Assembly (NCBI GenBank): GCA_015075075.1
Contig: JABTVA010000016.1
Location: 1 to 60,585, forward strand
Length of the DNA stretch: 60,585 bases
Direction: 5' to 3'
Source: Deltaproteobacteria bacterium
GTDB taxonomy: Bacteria; Desulfobacterota; GWC2-55-46
The notes under the pieces were generated by a model. That model was not told the origin of the DNA and searched no databases. It was given only the letters and a program-made list of their open reading frames with translations. Numbering within the stretch: position 1 is the first letter of the stretch; each line of letters begins with the position of its first letter. Below are positions 46,103 through 55,876 of the stretch, piece by piece. The position numbers and the translations under genes are program-made.

Positions 46103-47203
46103 CTATCGCATTAAATAAATTATCGATCGAGAATGTATACCGAGGCCCAGAGTCCACGGGTTCGGGAGGGACCGAGAGTTCTCCAGGAAAACATTGAAAT
46201 TGCCGTATAAGGTTACGAAGCTTTCAAGTCCTACCGGGAAATGCGCCTCAGTTTTTATCATGAATGCTTCTTCAGGTTTGAATTTAGGGAATACGCCGCG
46301 TCGTGTTTCGATTTCGGTCGAATCCTCAGATACGAATACCGGCATATCTATTTCCCCGAAATACAACCCGAGCAATGCCTCAAGACTCCTCTCACCGGCT
46401 GGGAAGCTGAAATTGAGCAGTGCGCCAATTCCGTAATATGCATGAATGGTCTGATTGGCCTTGTCCGTGACTATGCCTCCCCTGAGACTCGGGCCTAGTG
46501 TAATAACCGGGTCGCCTGGGTCAGGTCTGGAAATAAGTTTTTTTTCTAAACCGGCATCAAACTCAATGTAGGAATTCCCTGTTCCAGCCGCCACGCTTGC
46601 CGTGGGGTCCTTGTCCGCCCCTGTTAAGCCTATCCTTATGCCTCCACCCCAGCAACTTTTTATTGTATTTTTCCATTCGTCACATCCTTTAAGATTTCCT
46701 ATCCAGGCGCGTCGGTATTTTGCAAGTAATTCGATAAAATATGTTTTGTCCACCTCGCCGGTGGAAGCCAATTTGTAAGGAAGATTGTCTGGAGAACCCT
46801 CAATTTTATAAGGGCTCATTGAGACTATACCGGTCGACAAATGGAAGCGTTTAGTTTCTTTCCCCAGGATCTCATTTAATAAGGTTGTTTTTTTATCTAT
46901 TTCTACAGCAATGGAATTTATATTACTTATATTATCTTTCAATTGGGTGATGTCTGGAATAACAGATTTGGCGTTCTTTAACCCCTTGGCTTTTTTTTCG
47001 AGCGAGTCCCCCTGGGTCTTTAAGGTATCAAGTTTTTTAATTAGCTCACCCATCTTTTCAGAAGCTTCTTTTGAGATTTCCTTTGTGCTGGCCTCTTTCT
47101 GCTTGTCATTATTTGTCGTATCCTCGCTGTAAGCGTTAATTGGAAGTGTAATGGTAAATATAGAGAGAACTATTGCTATTTTGAGCGTTGTAAAAAGATG
47201 CAT
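46103..47203 (-). CDS. AT-rich gene for a secreted, probably outer-membrane protein
   Basis: A 366-residue protein of unknown family. Signal peptide MHLFTTLKIAIVLSIFTITL; then a charged, probably coiled-coil region rich in Lys and Glu (residues 25-115); then a C-terminal half with alternating polar/hydrophobic strands, many Gly and aromatic residues (YIEFDAGLEKKLIS, FVTLYGNFNVFLENS), suggesting a beta-barrel or beta-rich fold. Codon use and base composition are far more AT-rich than all neighbours, which suggests recent transfer. Start ATG at 47203 follows GAGGGGG; 47221 is an alternative. Confidence 0.7.
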   Translation of the reverse strand: MHLFTTLKIAIVLSIFTITLPINAYSEDTTNNDKQKEASTKEISKEASEKMGELIKKLDTLKTQGDSLEKKAKGLKNAKSVIPDITQLKDNISNINSIAVEIDKKTTLLNEILGKETKRFHLSTGIVSMSPYKIEGSPDNLPYKLASTGEVDKTYFIELLAKYRRAWIGNLKGCDEWKNTIKSCWGGGIRIGLTGADKDPTASVAAGTGNSYIEFDAGLEKKLISRPDPGDPVITLGPSLRGGIVTDKANQTIHAYYGIGALLNFSFPAGERSLEALLGLYFGEIDMPVFVSEDSTEIETRRGVFPKFKPEEAFMIKTEAHFPVGLESFVTLYGNFNVFLENSRSLPNPWTLGLGIHSRSIIYLMR

Positions 47204-47308
47204 AAGAGTAGGCCCCCTCATTTAATATCCCCATTCTTGTAATTTGTTTTAAAAATAAAGTCAAGTTTTGTTGATATTGAAAGGTGGTTTTTGCATCGGG
47301 GTTTTGTT

Positions 47309-47337
47309 TTGACAAAACCGCGCTCTTTATTTACAAT
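47309..47337 (+). promoter_or_regulatory. Sigma-70 promoter for lepA-lepB
   Basis: Perfect TTGACA, 17-base spacer, TACAAT. It lies about 50 bp upstream of the lepA start, in the gap with the divergent AT-rich gene. Confidence 0.72.
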
Positions 47338-47384
47338 ATCTTGTTATCGCATTTATCAGGAACGGAAGGGAAAAGGCCGTAATC

Positions 47385-49178
47385 TTGACTACGAAAATCG
47401 GCAACATCCGCAACTTCTCCATAATAGCGCACATAGACCACGGCAAGTCCACGCTTTCGGACAGGCTCCTCGAGTACACGGGGAGCATATCCAAAAGGGA
47501 GATGATGGACCAGTTCCTCGACAAGATGGAGCTTGAGCGCGAGCGGGGCATCACCATAAAGGCACAGACCGCAAGGCTTTCCTACAAGGCCGATGACGGC
47601 GAAACCTATATACTGAACCTCATCGACACCCCCGGCCACGTTGACTTCAGTTACGAGGTCTCCCGCTCGCTCTCCGCGTGCGAGGGGGCTATCCTGGTGG
47701 TCGACGCCTCCCAGGGTGTCGAGGCGCAAACGCTCGCGCACCTATACACCGCGGTGGACGTGGGCCTCGAGATATTCCCGGTGCTCAATAAAATAGACCT
47801 CCCGTCCGCCGAACCCGAAAGGATCAAGGCGGAGATAGAAGAGGTATGCGGCATCGACGCGAGCGAGGCTGTTCTTACGAGCGCTAAAGAGGGCATAGGC
47901 ATAAAGGACGTTCTCGAAGCGATCGTGAAGCGCGTGCCTCCCCCGGGCGGCAATGCCGACAGCCCCTTGAAGGCCCTCGTATTCGACAGCTGGTATGACA
48001 TATACCAGGGCGTCATAGTGCAGATACGGGTCTACGAGGGGACGATTAAAAAGGGCACCAGGCTGCGCTTCATGGCCAACGGCAAGGAGTTCGACGTGGA
48101 CAACGTCGGCGTCTTCGCGCCGAAGCCGAAGGCCGTGGATGAGCTCGGGCCCGGCGAGGTCGGTTTCGTCATAGCCGGCATAAAAGAGGTAAGGGACACG
48201 AGCGTCGGCGACACAATAACGGACGCCGCCAACCCTACAACAGAGCCGCTACCCGGCTACAAGCCCGCCAAGTCGATGGTCTTCAGCGGACTCTACCCCG
48301 TGGATTCGGTCCAGTACGAGGACCTGAAGGAGGCGGTCGTGAAGCTACGCCTGAACGACTCGTCCTTCACCTTCGAGCCCGAGACCTCGCTCGCCCTGGG
48401 CTTCGGCTTCAGGTGCGGCTTCCTGGGCCTCTTCCACATGGAGATAATAAGGGAGAGGCTCGAGCGGGAGTACAATCTCGAGCTCATAACGACCGCGCCG
48501 ACGGTCGTCTACAGGGTAACGAAGACCGACGGGTCGGTGGTGCTCGTCGAGAACCCCTCTAACCTGCCGTCCCCGCAGTTCATCGAGAAGATAGAGGAGC
48601 CGTACATACTCGCTACAATCCACCTCCCGTCCGAGTTCCTCGGCGCCATACTGGGCCTATGCGAGGGTAAAAGGGGCGTACAGAGGGAGATAAAGTACCT
48701 CAGCACCTCCCGGGTGGTCGTGGTCTATGAGATACCCCTTAACGAGATAGTCCTCGACTTCTACGATAAATTGAAGACCCTCACCAAGGGCTACGCATCG
48801 ATGGACTACGAATACCTTGACTTCAGGGCCTCGGAGCTCGTGAAGCTCGATATCCTCATAAACGGCGAGACGGTCGACGCGCTTTCCCTCATAGTGCCGA
48901 AGGAGCGTGCTTACGCCAGGGGGAGGGAACTCACCGAAAAGATGCGCGAGCTAATCCCCAGGCAGATGTTCGAGATAGCCATACAGGCGGCCATAGGGAA
49001 CAAGGTCATCGCGAGGGAGACCATCAAGGCGATGAGGAAGAACGTGACCGCCAAGTGCTACGGCGGCGACATAACCAGGAAAAGGAAGCTCATCGAGAAG
49101 CAGAAGGAAGGCAAGAAGCGCATGAAGCAGGTGGGCAGGGTGGAGCTCCCGCAGGAGGCGTTCCTTGCCGTACTCTAG
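47385..49178 (+). CDS. lepA: Elongation factor 4 (LepA)
   Basis: A 597-residue translational GTPase, standard length. G1 AHIDHGKST, switch and G2 [12 protein letters not shown]3 [12 protein letters not shown]4 [11 protein letters not shown]. The C-terminal domain unique to LepA is present ([20 protein letters not shown]). It acts on stalled or initiating ribosomes. TTG start after GGAAGGGAAAAGG. lepB follows after 8 bp, the classical lepA-lepB order. Confidence 0.97.
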   Translation: MTTKIGNIRNFSIIAHIDHGKSTLSDRLLEYTGSISKREMMDQFLDKMELERERGITIKAQTARLSYKADDGETYILNLIDTPGHVDFSYEVSRSLSACEGAILVVDASQGVEAQTLAHLYTAVDVGLEIFPVLNKIDLPSAEPERIKAEIEEVCGIDASEAVLTSAKEGIGIKDVLEAIVKRVPPPGGNADSPLKALVFDSWYDIYQGVIVQIRVYEGTIKKGTRLRFMANGKEFDVDNVGVFAPKPKAVDELGPGEVGFVIAGIKEVRDTSVGDTITDAANPTTEPLPGYKPAKSMVFSGLYPVDSVQYEDLKEAVVKLRLNDSSFTFEPETSLALGFGFRCGFLGLFHMEIIRERLEREYNLELITTAPTVVYRVTKTDGSVVLVENPSNLPSPQFIEKIEEPYILATIHLPSEFLGAILGLCEGKRGVQREIKYLSTSRVVVVYEIPLNEIVLDFYDKLKTLTKGYASMDYEYLDFRASELVKLDILINGETVDALSLIVPKERAYARGRELTEKMRELIPRQMFEIAIQAAIGNKVIARETIKAMRKNVTAKCYGGDITRKRKLIEKQKEGKKRMKQVGRVELPQEAFLAVL

Positions 49179-49186
49179 GTGAGCTG

Positions 49187-49885
49187 ATGGGAATAGAGAT
49201 GGCGGAAAAGGAAAAAGAAGAGAAGGCCCGGGACGAGAAGCGGAAAAAAGGGCACGCGCGGGAGATAATCGAGGCGATCGCCATTGCCCTCGTCCTTGCC
49301 CTTATCATAAGGACCTTCATCATACAGGCCTTCAAGATACCGTCGGGCTCGATGGAGGATACGCTCCTCGTCGGCGACCACATAATCGTAAGCAAGCTCT
49401 CCTACGGCATACAGGTCCCAAAGCCGGCCATGATAAAGGTGCTCGGGACTACGGTCCCCTTCTTCGAGACCACACTCTACCGCACCTGGGGGGAGATAGA
49501 GCGGGGCGACGTCGTGGTCTTCCGCTTCCCCGGCGACAGGTCAAAGGACTACATAAAGAGGGTGGTCGGGCTTCCGGGCGACCGGGTGGAGATAATATCG
49601 AGGAAGATATACGTAAACGGGGAGGAATGGGAAGACCCGTACGGCATAAGCAAGGGCGGGGTATACGGCGAGGAGGTCGAAAGGAGCGTGTCCTTCGGCC
49701 CGTATTCGGTCCCCGATGGCGCCGTCTTCACTGTAGGCGACAACCGCGACAGGAGCTACGACTCGCGGTTCTGGGGGCCGGTGCCCGTAAAGGACATAAA
49801 AGGGAAGGCCCTCCTCATCTACTGGTCGTGGAACAGCGACGACGGCTGGATAAGGTTCGGGAGGATAGGACAGGCAATACGATAA
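49187..49885 (+). CDS. lepB: Signal peptidase I
   Basis: A 232-residue membrane serine protease that removes signal peptides. Highly charged cytoplasmic start (EKEKEEKARDEKRKKGHARE), one membrane helix (IAIALVLALIIRTFIIQAF), catalytic Ser in IPSGSMEDTLLVGD, catalytic Lys in DYIKRVVGLPGD, and GDNRDRSYDSRFWGPV. ATG at 49187 with AGGTGA seven bases upstream. Followed closely by a family-2 element. Confidence 0.95.
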   Translation: MGIEMAEKEKEEKARDEKRKKGHAREIIEAIAIALVLALIIRTFIIQAFKIPSGSMEDTLLVGDHIIVSKLSYGIQVPKPAMIKVLGTTVPFFETTLYRTWGEIERGDVVVFRFPGDRSKDYIKRVVGLPGDRVEIISRKIYVNGEEWEDPYGISKGGVYGEEVERSVSFGPYSVPDGAVFTVGDNRDRSYDSRFWGPVPVKDIKGKALLIYWSWNSDDGWIRFGRIGQAIR

Positions 49886-49897
49886 GGCAAGCTCTAA

Positions 49898-50048
49898 CAG
49901 GCTGCTGAAAAAGTCCATCTGCGTCGAAGGCTACGTCGCTGGACACTCCGGCGTACACGAAAAGTACGCCTCATTCCTCGCTCCTCGACGCTCGCATCTG
50001 GAGCTTTTTGAGCAGCCTGAATAAAAGCTGAGTTTTTTCAGCAAGCTG
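49898..50048. repeat. Family-2 MITE-like element with CTAA target duplication
   Basis: 151 bp, CAGGCTGCTGAAAAA to TTTTTTCAGCAAGCTG, flanked by CTAA (49894-49897, 50049-50052). The left flank GGCAAGCTCTAA looks like the tip of a family-1 element, but nothing of family 1 remains on the right. Confidence 0.9.
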
Positions 50049-50249
50049 CTAAATCCATTAACCAAAAACGCAGTCGTAATCGGCCCCCCTCTTATCCGGC
50101 GGGGCTCTCTTTTTTCCAGCCAGGCCGGGCACGGGCCCGTAGACTCATTTTAGATATTGCAGGTTCCGGGTTTTGGTGTTATAAGCAGAATTTAACGCGA
50201 TTTTCAACGGATGCGGCATTCGGACGGGCCTGGTCAAAGAGGGGTTGCA

Positions 50250-51155
50250 GTGAACGGGCTTAAGCGGCTCATAGAGGACTTCGGAAGCTACCTGTCCGTC
50301 GAGAGGAACTCATCGCCGAATACCCGGATGGGGTATCTGAGGGACCTTGAGCAGTTCCGCTCCTTTTTGGCTGAAAACGGGAGGTTCGGGGATGACCCGG
50401 ACATATCCCTGATAGACAAGGCTGCCGTCGTCTCTTTCGTATACTCGCTCTACGTCAGCCGGAAGAAGGTCTCCATAGCCAGGAAGCTCTCTTCCATAAG
50501 GTCGTTTTTCAGGTATCTTATAAGAAAGGGGCTCGCGTCCCGGAACCCGGCCGAGAACGTGCCGACCCCGAAGACGGAAAAGTACCTCCCCACTGTACTT
50601 ACGGTCGAGGAGGCCTCGGCCCTTGTGGAATCGCCAGTAACGGAAGACGTCAAAAAGACTGCCAGGCGCGACCTTGCGGTACTCGAGCTCCTTTATTCCT
50701 CAGGCATACGCTTGAGCGAGCTTACGTGGCTTGACCTCGACGATATCGACCTCGATGCCGGGACCATGCGGGTCCTCGGCAAGGGCGGCAAGGAGCGGAT
50801 AGCCTATATCGGGTCAAAGGCCAGGGAGGCGCTCCTGGCTTACCTGGACGAGAGGGGCGTGGAAAAAGGCCCGCTCTTTACTGGCAAGGGCAGAAGCGGG
50901 CGGCTTTCCCAGAGGACGGTAGAGAGGCTTCTTAAGCTCTACGTCCTTCGTAGCGGCATAATGAATGACCCCACCCCGCACTCGCTCAGGCATTCGTTCG
51001 CTACGCACCTGCTCGACGCCGGGGCCGACCTCCGGTCGATACAGGAGATGCTGGGGCACTCGAAACTCTCTACGACGCAGAGATACACCAAGGTCGGCAT
51101 GGCGGCCCTCATGGAGGCATACGACAAGGCCCACCCGAGGGCCAGGAAGACATAG
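50250..51155 (+). CDS. xerC: Tyrosine recombinase XerC
   Basis: A 301-residue recombinase resolving chromosome dimers at dif together with XerD. SAM-like N-terminal domain (DFGSYLSVERNSSPNTRMGY). Catalytic residues: Arg in YSSGIRLSELTWLDL, Lys in VLGKGGKERIAYIG, HSLRHSFATHLLDAG (His/Arg), LGHSKLSTTQRYTKV (His, Tyr nucleophile). GTG at 50250 is preferred over ATG 50211 by length and by AGAGGGG upstream. Neighbour of hslVU, as in many bacteria. Confidence 0.92.
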   Translation: MNGLKRLIEDFGSYLSVERNSSPNTRMGYLRDLEQFRSFLAENGRFGDDPDISLIDKAAVVSFVYSLYVSRKKVSIARKLSSIRSFFRYLIRKGLASRNPAENVPTPKTEKYLPTVLTVEEASALVESPVTEDVKKTARRDLAVLELLYSSGIRLSELTWLDLDDIDLDAGTMRVLGKGGKERIAYIGSKAREALLAYLDERGVEKGPLFTGKGRSGRLSQRTVERLLKLYVLRSGIMNDPTPHSLRHSFATHLLDAGADLRSIQEMLGHSKLSTTQRYTKVGMAALMEAYDKAHPRARKT

Positions 51156-51344
51156 CAGGTTGCTGAGGGCATTTGAGGGAACCTTTTTGTAAAAAGGTTC
51201 TCTCAAGCTCTCTCCAAAAACTTTTGGTTCCCGTGAATACCCCCTTTAAGGGGGTATTCACGGGAAGAACTAAAAGTCTTTGAAGGGGGTCTGGGGGAAA
51301 CCTTTCTACAGAAAGTTTCCCCCAGAATGGCCCTCAGCAGCCTG
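51156..51344. repeat. Multi-hairpin repeat with family-2-like ends
   Basis: 189 bp with terminal repeats CAGGTTGCTGAGGGC / GCCCTCAGCAGCCTG, the first 11 bases of which match family-2 ends but for one base. Inside are three hairpins: AACCTTTTT / AAAAAGGTT; a 17-bp perfect stem TTCCCGTGAATACCCCC with a 5-base loop; and GGGGGAAACCTTTC / GAAAGTTTCCCCC. It begins right after the xerC stop and probably also terminates transcription. Confidence 0.82.
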
Positions 51345-51368
51345 CCGGTGAAGGAGCGGAGGTAAGGT

Positions 51369-51911
51369 TTGTCAGGCATCGAGTTTCACGGGACTACGAT
51401 CGTAGCCGTCCGGAGGGACGGGAAGGTGGCCATAGCCGGTGACGGGCAGGTCACGCTCGGCGCGACGGTCATGAAGCATGGTGCGGTCAAGGTGCGCCGC
51501 CTCCTTGAGGGGAAGGTCCTGGCCGGGTTCGCGGGCTCGACCGCGGACGCCATGACGCTATTCGACAAGTTCGAGGCCAAGCTCGAGGCCGCGAGGGGGA
51601 ACATCACCAGGGCCGTCATCGAGCTTGCAAAGGACTGGCGGACCGACAGGATACTCCGGAGGCTTGAGGCCCTTCTGGTGGTCGCGGACAGGGAGCATAC
51701 ATTCGTCATCTCCGGGAACGGCGACGTCATCGAGCCGGAGGAGGGGATAGCGGCCATAGGTTCGGGCGGCGCGTTCGCCCTGGCCGCGGCAAAGATGCTC
51801 GCAAGGCACACGGCCCTCGACGCCAGGACCATAGCCGAGGAGGCCCTTAAGACGGCAGCCGAGATATGCATCTATACGAATAATAACATAACAGTCGAGG
51901 AGTTGTCGTAA
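51369..51911 (+). CDS. hslV: ATP-dependent protease subunit HslV
   Basis: A 180-residue N-terminal-nucleophile peptidase of the HslUV (ClpQY) protease. Thr nucleophile expected at the [11 protein letters not shown] stretch after removal of a short propeptide (MSGIEFHG). GDGQVTLG and [11 protein letters not shown] are family blocks. TTG start after GGAGGTAAGG. hslU follows 51 bp later. Confidence 0.95.
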   Translation: MSGIEFHGTTIVAVRRDGKVAIAGDGQVTLGATVMKHGAVKVRRLLEGKVLAGFAGSTADAMTLFDKFEAKLEAARGNITRAVIELAKDWRTDRILRRLEALLVVADREHTFVISGNGDVIEPEEGIAAIGSGGAFALAAAKMLARHTALDARTIAEEALKTAAEICIYTNNNITVEELS

Positions 51912-51962
51912 AAACCCTCAAAAACAAATAGTTACTGGAAAATATCAAGAAGGTTTATCACC

Positions 51963-53324
51963 ATGAAAAGCTTTACTCCAAGGGAAATAGTATCGGAACT
52001 CGATAAGTTCATAATAGGCCAGAAGCTCGCCAAGCGGGCCGTGGCCATAGCCCTCAGGAACCGCTGGCGCCGCCAGCAGGTGGGGGCCGACCTCCGGGAC
52101 GAGATATACCCCAAGAACATAATAATGATAGGCCCCACGGGTGTCGGCAAGACCGAGATATCGAGGAGGCTCGCGAAGCTCGCCCAGGCCCCATTCATAA
52201 AGGTCGAGGCGAGCAAGTTCACCGAGGTCGGCTACGTGGGCCGGGACGTCGAGAGCATAATAAGGGACCTTGCCGAGCTTGCGGTCAAGATGGTGAAGGA
52301 CGAGGAGAGGGTGAGGGTAAGGGTGAAGGCCAGGGACCTGGCCGAGGAGAGGATCCTCGACCTCCTCCTTCCGCCCGCGACCGTATCTCCGCTCCAGGTC
52401 GCCGACCACGAGAAGATAGCGAAGGAGCGTGAGGCGCAGAAGTCCACGCGCGAGAAGCTCCGGTTGCTTCTCCGCGAAGGCAAGCTCGACGACAAGGAGA
52501 TAGAGGTAGAGACGAGCGAGCAGCAGAAGATGCCCTCAATAGAGATACTCTCGTCCCAGGGCGGGTTGGAGGAGATGGACATGAACCTCAAGGACATGTT
52601 CTCCAACATCTTCCCGAAGAAGACACGGAGGCGGAAGGTCAAGGTGCCGGACGCAAGGGAGCTCCTCATAAACGAGGAGAGCCAGCGCCTCATCGACATG
52701 GAGAAGGTCACGAAGGAGGCGGTCGAGAGGGTAGAGCAGTCCGGCATCGTCTTCATAGACGAAATAGACAAGATAGCGGGGCGCCAGTCCGGGCAGACCC
52801 CGGACGTATCGAGGGAAGGCGTGCAGAGGGACCTCCTCCCCATAGTAGAGGGCTCGACCGTCAACACCAAGCACGGCATGGTAAAGACCGACCATATACT
52901 CTTCATCGCCTCGGGCGCGTTCCACATAGCCAAGCCATCGGACCTCATACCGGAGTTCCAGGGCCGTTTCCCCATAAGGGTCGAGCTCGGCCCGCTCGGC
53001 GAGGAGGACTTCATAAGGATACTCACGGAGCCCGAGAACGCGCTCCTCAAGCAGTACAAGGCGCTCCTCGAAACCGAAGGCATAGACGTCGAATACACCG
53101 ACGACGGGGTGAGGGAGATAGCCTCCATCGCCACGATCGTGAACGACAGGATGGAGAACATAGGCGCGCGGAGGCTCCATACCGTGATGGAGAGGGTCTT
53201 CGACGAGATATCCTTCAACGCGCCGGACATGGCCGAGAAGAAGGTGGTCATAGACCGGGAGTACGTGAGCAGCAGGCTCTCGGACATAGTGAAGGACGAA
53301 GACCTGTCGAGGTACATCCTGTAA
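51963..53324 (+). CDS. hslU: HslU ATPase subunit of the HslUV protease
   Basis: A 453-residue AAA+ unfoldase, normal length. N-terminal [17 protein letters not shown], Walker [20 protein letters not shown], the inserted I-domain (residues 115-240, charged), Walker [14 protein letters not shown], sensor 2 region [14 protein letters not shown]. The C-terminus ends in DLSRYIL, the tail that docks into HslV. ATG start after AAGAAGG. A terminator follows. Confidence 0.97.
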   Translation: MKSFTPREIVSELDKFIIGQKLAKRAVAIALRNRWRRQQVGADLRDEIYPKNIIMIGPTGVGKTEISRRLAKLAQAPFIKVEASKFTEVGYVGRDVESIIRDLAELAVKMVKDEERVRVRVKARDLAEERILDLLLPPATVSPLQVADHEKIAKEREAQKSTREKLRLLLREGKLDDKEIEVETSEQQKMPSIEILSSQGGLEEMDMNLKDMFSNIFPKKTRRRKVKVPDARELLINEESQRLIDMEKVTKEAVERVEQSGIVFIDEIDKIAGRQSGQTPDVSREGVQRDLLPIVEGSTVNTKHGMVKTDHILFIASGAFHIAKPSDLIPEFQGRFPIRVELGPLGEEDFIRILTEPENALLKQYKALLETEGIDVEYTDDGVREIASIATIVNDRMENIGARRLHTVMERVFDEISFNAPDMAEKKVVIDREYVSSRLSDIVKDEDLSRYIL

Positions 53325-53331
53325 GGGACAG

Positions 53332-53385
53332 CCGTGGCGTCCGGGAGGGGCTTGCTCTTTTCCGGACCACGGTCTTTTTTATTTT
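53332..53385 (+). terminator. Intrinsic terminator after hslU
   Basis: CCGTGGCGTCCGG pairs with CCGGACCACGG (one small bulge), then TCTTTTTTATTTT. It separates hslVU from the arginine genes. Confidence 0.82.
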
Positions 53386-53433
53386 AAACCTGAGAACATC
53401 CCCGCCTTCGCCGGGGGCCTATGGAGCTGGCCT

Positions 53434-54291
53434 GTGCAGAAGAACATTGAAAAGATACGCACCCTTTTCGAATCGCTTCCGTACATAAGGAAGTTCTTCA
53501 ACAAGACCGTGGTCATAAAGTACGGCGGCCACGCCATGATAGACGACTCCCTCAAGAAGAGCTTCGCGAGGGACATCGTCCTCATGAAGTACGTCGGCAT
53601 TAACCCTGTCATAGTGCACGGGGGCGGCCCGCAGATAGGCGGCCTCCTTGCGAGGCTCGGCAAGGAGTCGAGGTTCGTAAAGGTCATTCGCGTGACCGAC
53701 AACGAGACAATGGACGTCGTGGAGATGGTCCTCGTCGGGAAGATAAACAAGGAGATAGTCGGGCTCATAAACCACTTCGGCGGCAAGGCCGTGGGCCTCG
53801 GCGGCAAGGACGGCGGGCTCATAAAGGCCAGGAGGCTCAAGATAAAGGGCGAGGAGATGGGCTACGTGGGCGACGTCGAGGCCATAGACCCGGGCGTGCT
53901 CGCGGTCCTTGAAGAGAGCGACTTTATCCCGGTAATAGCGCCGGTCGGCGGTGACGAGGAAGGGACAAGCTTCAACATAAACGCCGATACGGTCGCCGGG
54001 AAGATCGCGGCGGCCCTGAACGCCGAGAAGCTCATCCTCCTTACGGACGTGGCCGGGGTCCTCGACAAGGACAAGAAGCTCATATCCTCCCTCACTCTTT
54101 CAGAGGCGCGGGCGCTTATTACGAAGAAGATAGCCGTGGGCGGCATGATACCCAAGCTCCAGTGCTGCATGGAGGCTGTCGTGTCGGGCGTAAAGAGGGC
54201 CCATATAATTGACGGCAGGGTCGAGCACGCCGTCCTTCTTGAGGTATTTACCGACGCCGGGGTGGGCACGGCAATAGGGCTCAAGAAATAA
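53434..54291 (+). CDS. argB: Acetylglutamate kinase
   Basis: A 285-residue amino-acid kinase, second step of arginine synthesis (ATP + N-acetylglutamate). [26 protein letters not shown] and the C-terminal [20 protein letters not shown] are characteristic. The extended N-terminal helix ([16 protein letters not shown]) is found in arginine-inhibited hexameric forms, so feedback control is likely. GTG start after GGAG. A family-1 element begins three bases after its stop. Confidence 0.96.
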   Translation: MQKNIEKIRTLFESLPYIRKFFNKTVVIKYGGHAMIDDSLKKSFARDIVLMKYVGINPVIVHGGGPQIGGLLARLGKESRFVKVIRVTDNETMDVVEMVLVGKINKEIVGLINHFGGKAVGLGGKDGGLIKARRLKIKGEEMGYVGDVEAIDPGVLAVLEESDFIPVIAPVGGDEEGTSFNINADTVAGKIAAALNAEKLILLTDVAGVLDKDKKLISSLTLSEARALITKKIAVGGMIPKLQCCMEAVVSGVKRAHIIDGRVEHAVLLEVFTDAGVGTAIGLKK

Positions 54292-54294
54292 GGC

Positions 54295-54431
54295 GGCAAC
54301 TTCTGAAAATTGATCTTTTCCCCGGACTCTTTGTCAGGCCGGAAATAAAATGCTCATATTCGCATATATGCTCCGCTTTTATTCCCGGCCTTCCTCGATT
54401 GCGGGAAAATCTCTAATTTTTAGAAGTTGCC
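54295..54431. repeat. Family-1 palindromic element
   Basis: 137-bp copy between argB and argD, GGCAACTTCTGAAAATTG to ATTTTTAGAAGTTGCC, without a clear target duplication. The inner arm reads AAATAAAATGCTCATATTCG and ATATATGCTCCGCTTTTATT. Confidence 0.85.
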
Positions 54432-54491
54432 AAAGAGTTTCACTCCCCTTCTTCATAAAAATGGGGAATCCAACACACGGAGGACACTGGG

Positions 54492-55706
54492 TTGTCGAAC
54501 GCGGACATTATAGCTCTTACCTCAAAGCATGTCGCCAACACATACGGCAGGTTCCCTGTCGCGATCGTAAGGGGCGAGGGGACGAGGGTATGGGACGCGG
54601 ACGGGAAGGAATACCTCGATTTCGTGTCGGGCCTGGCCGTCTGCAACCTCGGCCACTGCCACCCGAAAATAGTAGCCGCCATAAGGGAGCAGGCCGGGAA
54701 GCTCATACACGTATCGAACCTCTATCATATAGAGACGCAGTCCGGGCTTGCGAAGCTCCTTACGGAGAACTCGTTCGCGGACAGGGTCTTTTTCTGCAAC
54801 TCAGGGGCCGAGGCTAACGAGGCGGCGTTGAAGCTATCCCGGAAGTTCTTCAGCGACAGGGGCGCGAACAGGTTCAGGATCGTAAGCATGGAGCAGTCGT
54901 TCCATGGCCGCACCTTCGCCGCGCTCGCGGCCACAGGGCAGAAGAAGTACCAGTCCGGCTTCGAGCCGCTCCTTGAGAGGTTCGTGTACGCGCCCTTCAA
55001 CGATATCGAGGCCGCAAAGAGGGTCGTGGACGACTCTACCGCCGCCGTGATGGTAGAGCCCATACAGGGCGAGGGCGGGGTGAACGTGCCGTCGCCGAAC
55101 TATCTTAAGGAGCTTAAGGAGGTCTGCAAAAAGGCCGGCGCGCTCCTCATATTCGACGAGGTGCAGGTCGGCATGGGCCGCACCGGGACGCTTTTCGCCT
55201 ACGAGAACTACGGCGCGGCCCCGGACATAATGACCCTCGCAAAGGGGCTTGCCGGAGGCGTGGCCATAGGCGCGATGCTCGCTACCGATGAGGTCGCCTC
55301 GTCGTTCGTGCCCGGCACCCACGCATCGACATTCGGCGGGAACCCGCTCGCGACGGCAGCCGGCATTGCCGCCGTGACTACGATGATAAACGACGGCGTC
55401 CTTGACAATTGCAAGAGAGTGGGGGCGTATCTTGAAGGGAAGCTCAACGCGCTCAAGAGCAAATACGGCTTCATAAAAGAGGTTAGGGGCAAGGGGCTCA
55501 TACTCGGCATGGAGCTTGCCGAAGGCATAAAGGGCGGCGAGATAGTGAAGGAGTGCCTCGCAAAGGGGCTCCTCATAAACTGCGTTGGCGACAAGGTCCT
55601 TCGCTTCATACCGGCCCTTATCGTTACGGAAAAGGAAGTGGACGAGATGCTCGGGATACTGGAGCCGGTGCTCTCGTCAGCAGGAAACGACAAAAAGAAA
55701 GGCTGA
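54492..55706 (+). CDS. argD: Acetylornithine aminotransferase
   Basis: A 404-residue class III PLP aminotransferase, fourth step of arginine synthesis and possibly also lysine synthesis. FVSGLAVCNLGHCHPKI, FCNSGAEANEAALKL, FHGRTFAALAATG, LIFDEVQVGMGRTG and the PLP Lys in LAKGLAGGVAIGAM are all present. TTG start preceded by CGGAGG. A family-4 repeat follows the stop. Confidence 0.95.
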   Translation: MSNADIIALTSKHVANTYGRFPVAIVRGEGTRVWDADGKEYLDFVSGLAVCNLGHCHPKIVAAIREQAGKLIHVSNLYHIETQSGLAKLLTENSFADRVFFCNSGAEANEAALKLSRKFFSDRGANRFRIVSMEQSFHGRTFAALAATGQKKYQSGFEPLLERFVYAPFNDIEAAKRVVDDSTAAVMVEPIQGEGGVNVPSPNYLKELKEVCKKAGALLIFDEVQVGMGRTGTLFAYENYGAAPDIMTLAKGLAGGVAIGAMLATDEVASSFVPGTHASTFGGNPLATAAGIAAVTTMINDGVLDNCKRVGAYLEGKLNALKSKYGFIKEVRGKGLILGMELAEGIKGGEIVKECLAKGLLINCVGDKVLRFIPALIVTEKEVDEMLGILEPVLSSAGNDKKKG

Positions 55707-55710
55707 GCAA

Positions 55711-55795
55711 TGTCATTCTGAGCGAAGCGAAGAATCTATTGTACAATGCAGCAGAACCTCAAGATTCTTCGGTCGCTTCGCTCCTCAGAATGACA
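55711..55795. repeat. Family-4 intergenic palindrome (TGTCATTCTGAG type)
   Basis: 85 bp bounded by TGTCATTCTGAGCGAAGCGA and TCGCTTCGCTCCTCAGAATG(ACA), also with AGAATCT / AGATTCTT inner arms. This sequence class is known to recur between genes in many unrelated bacteria. Single copy in the window. Confidence 0.75.
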
Positions 55796-55876
55796 GGACG
55801 GTAAAACCACGAGCTTCTTTTATCCGGCTATATGAATAGCACTTACTGAAAAAAAAGATTCAGGAGCTGACAAATA

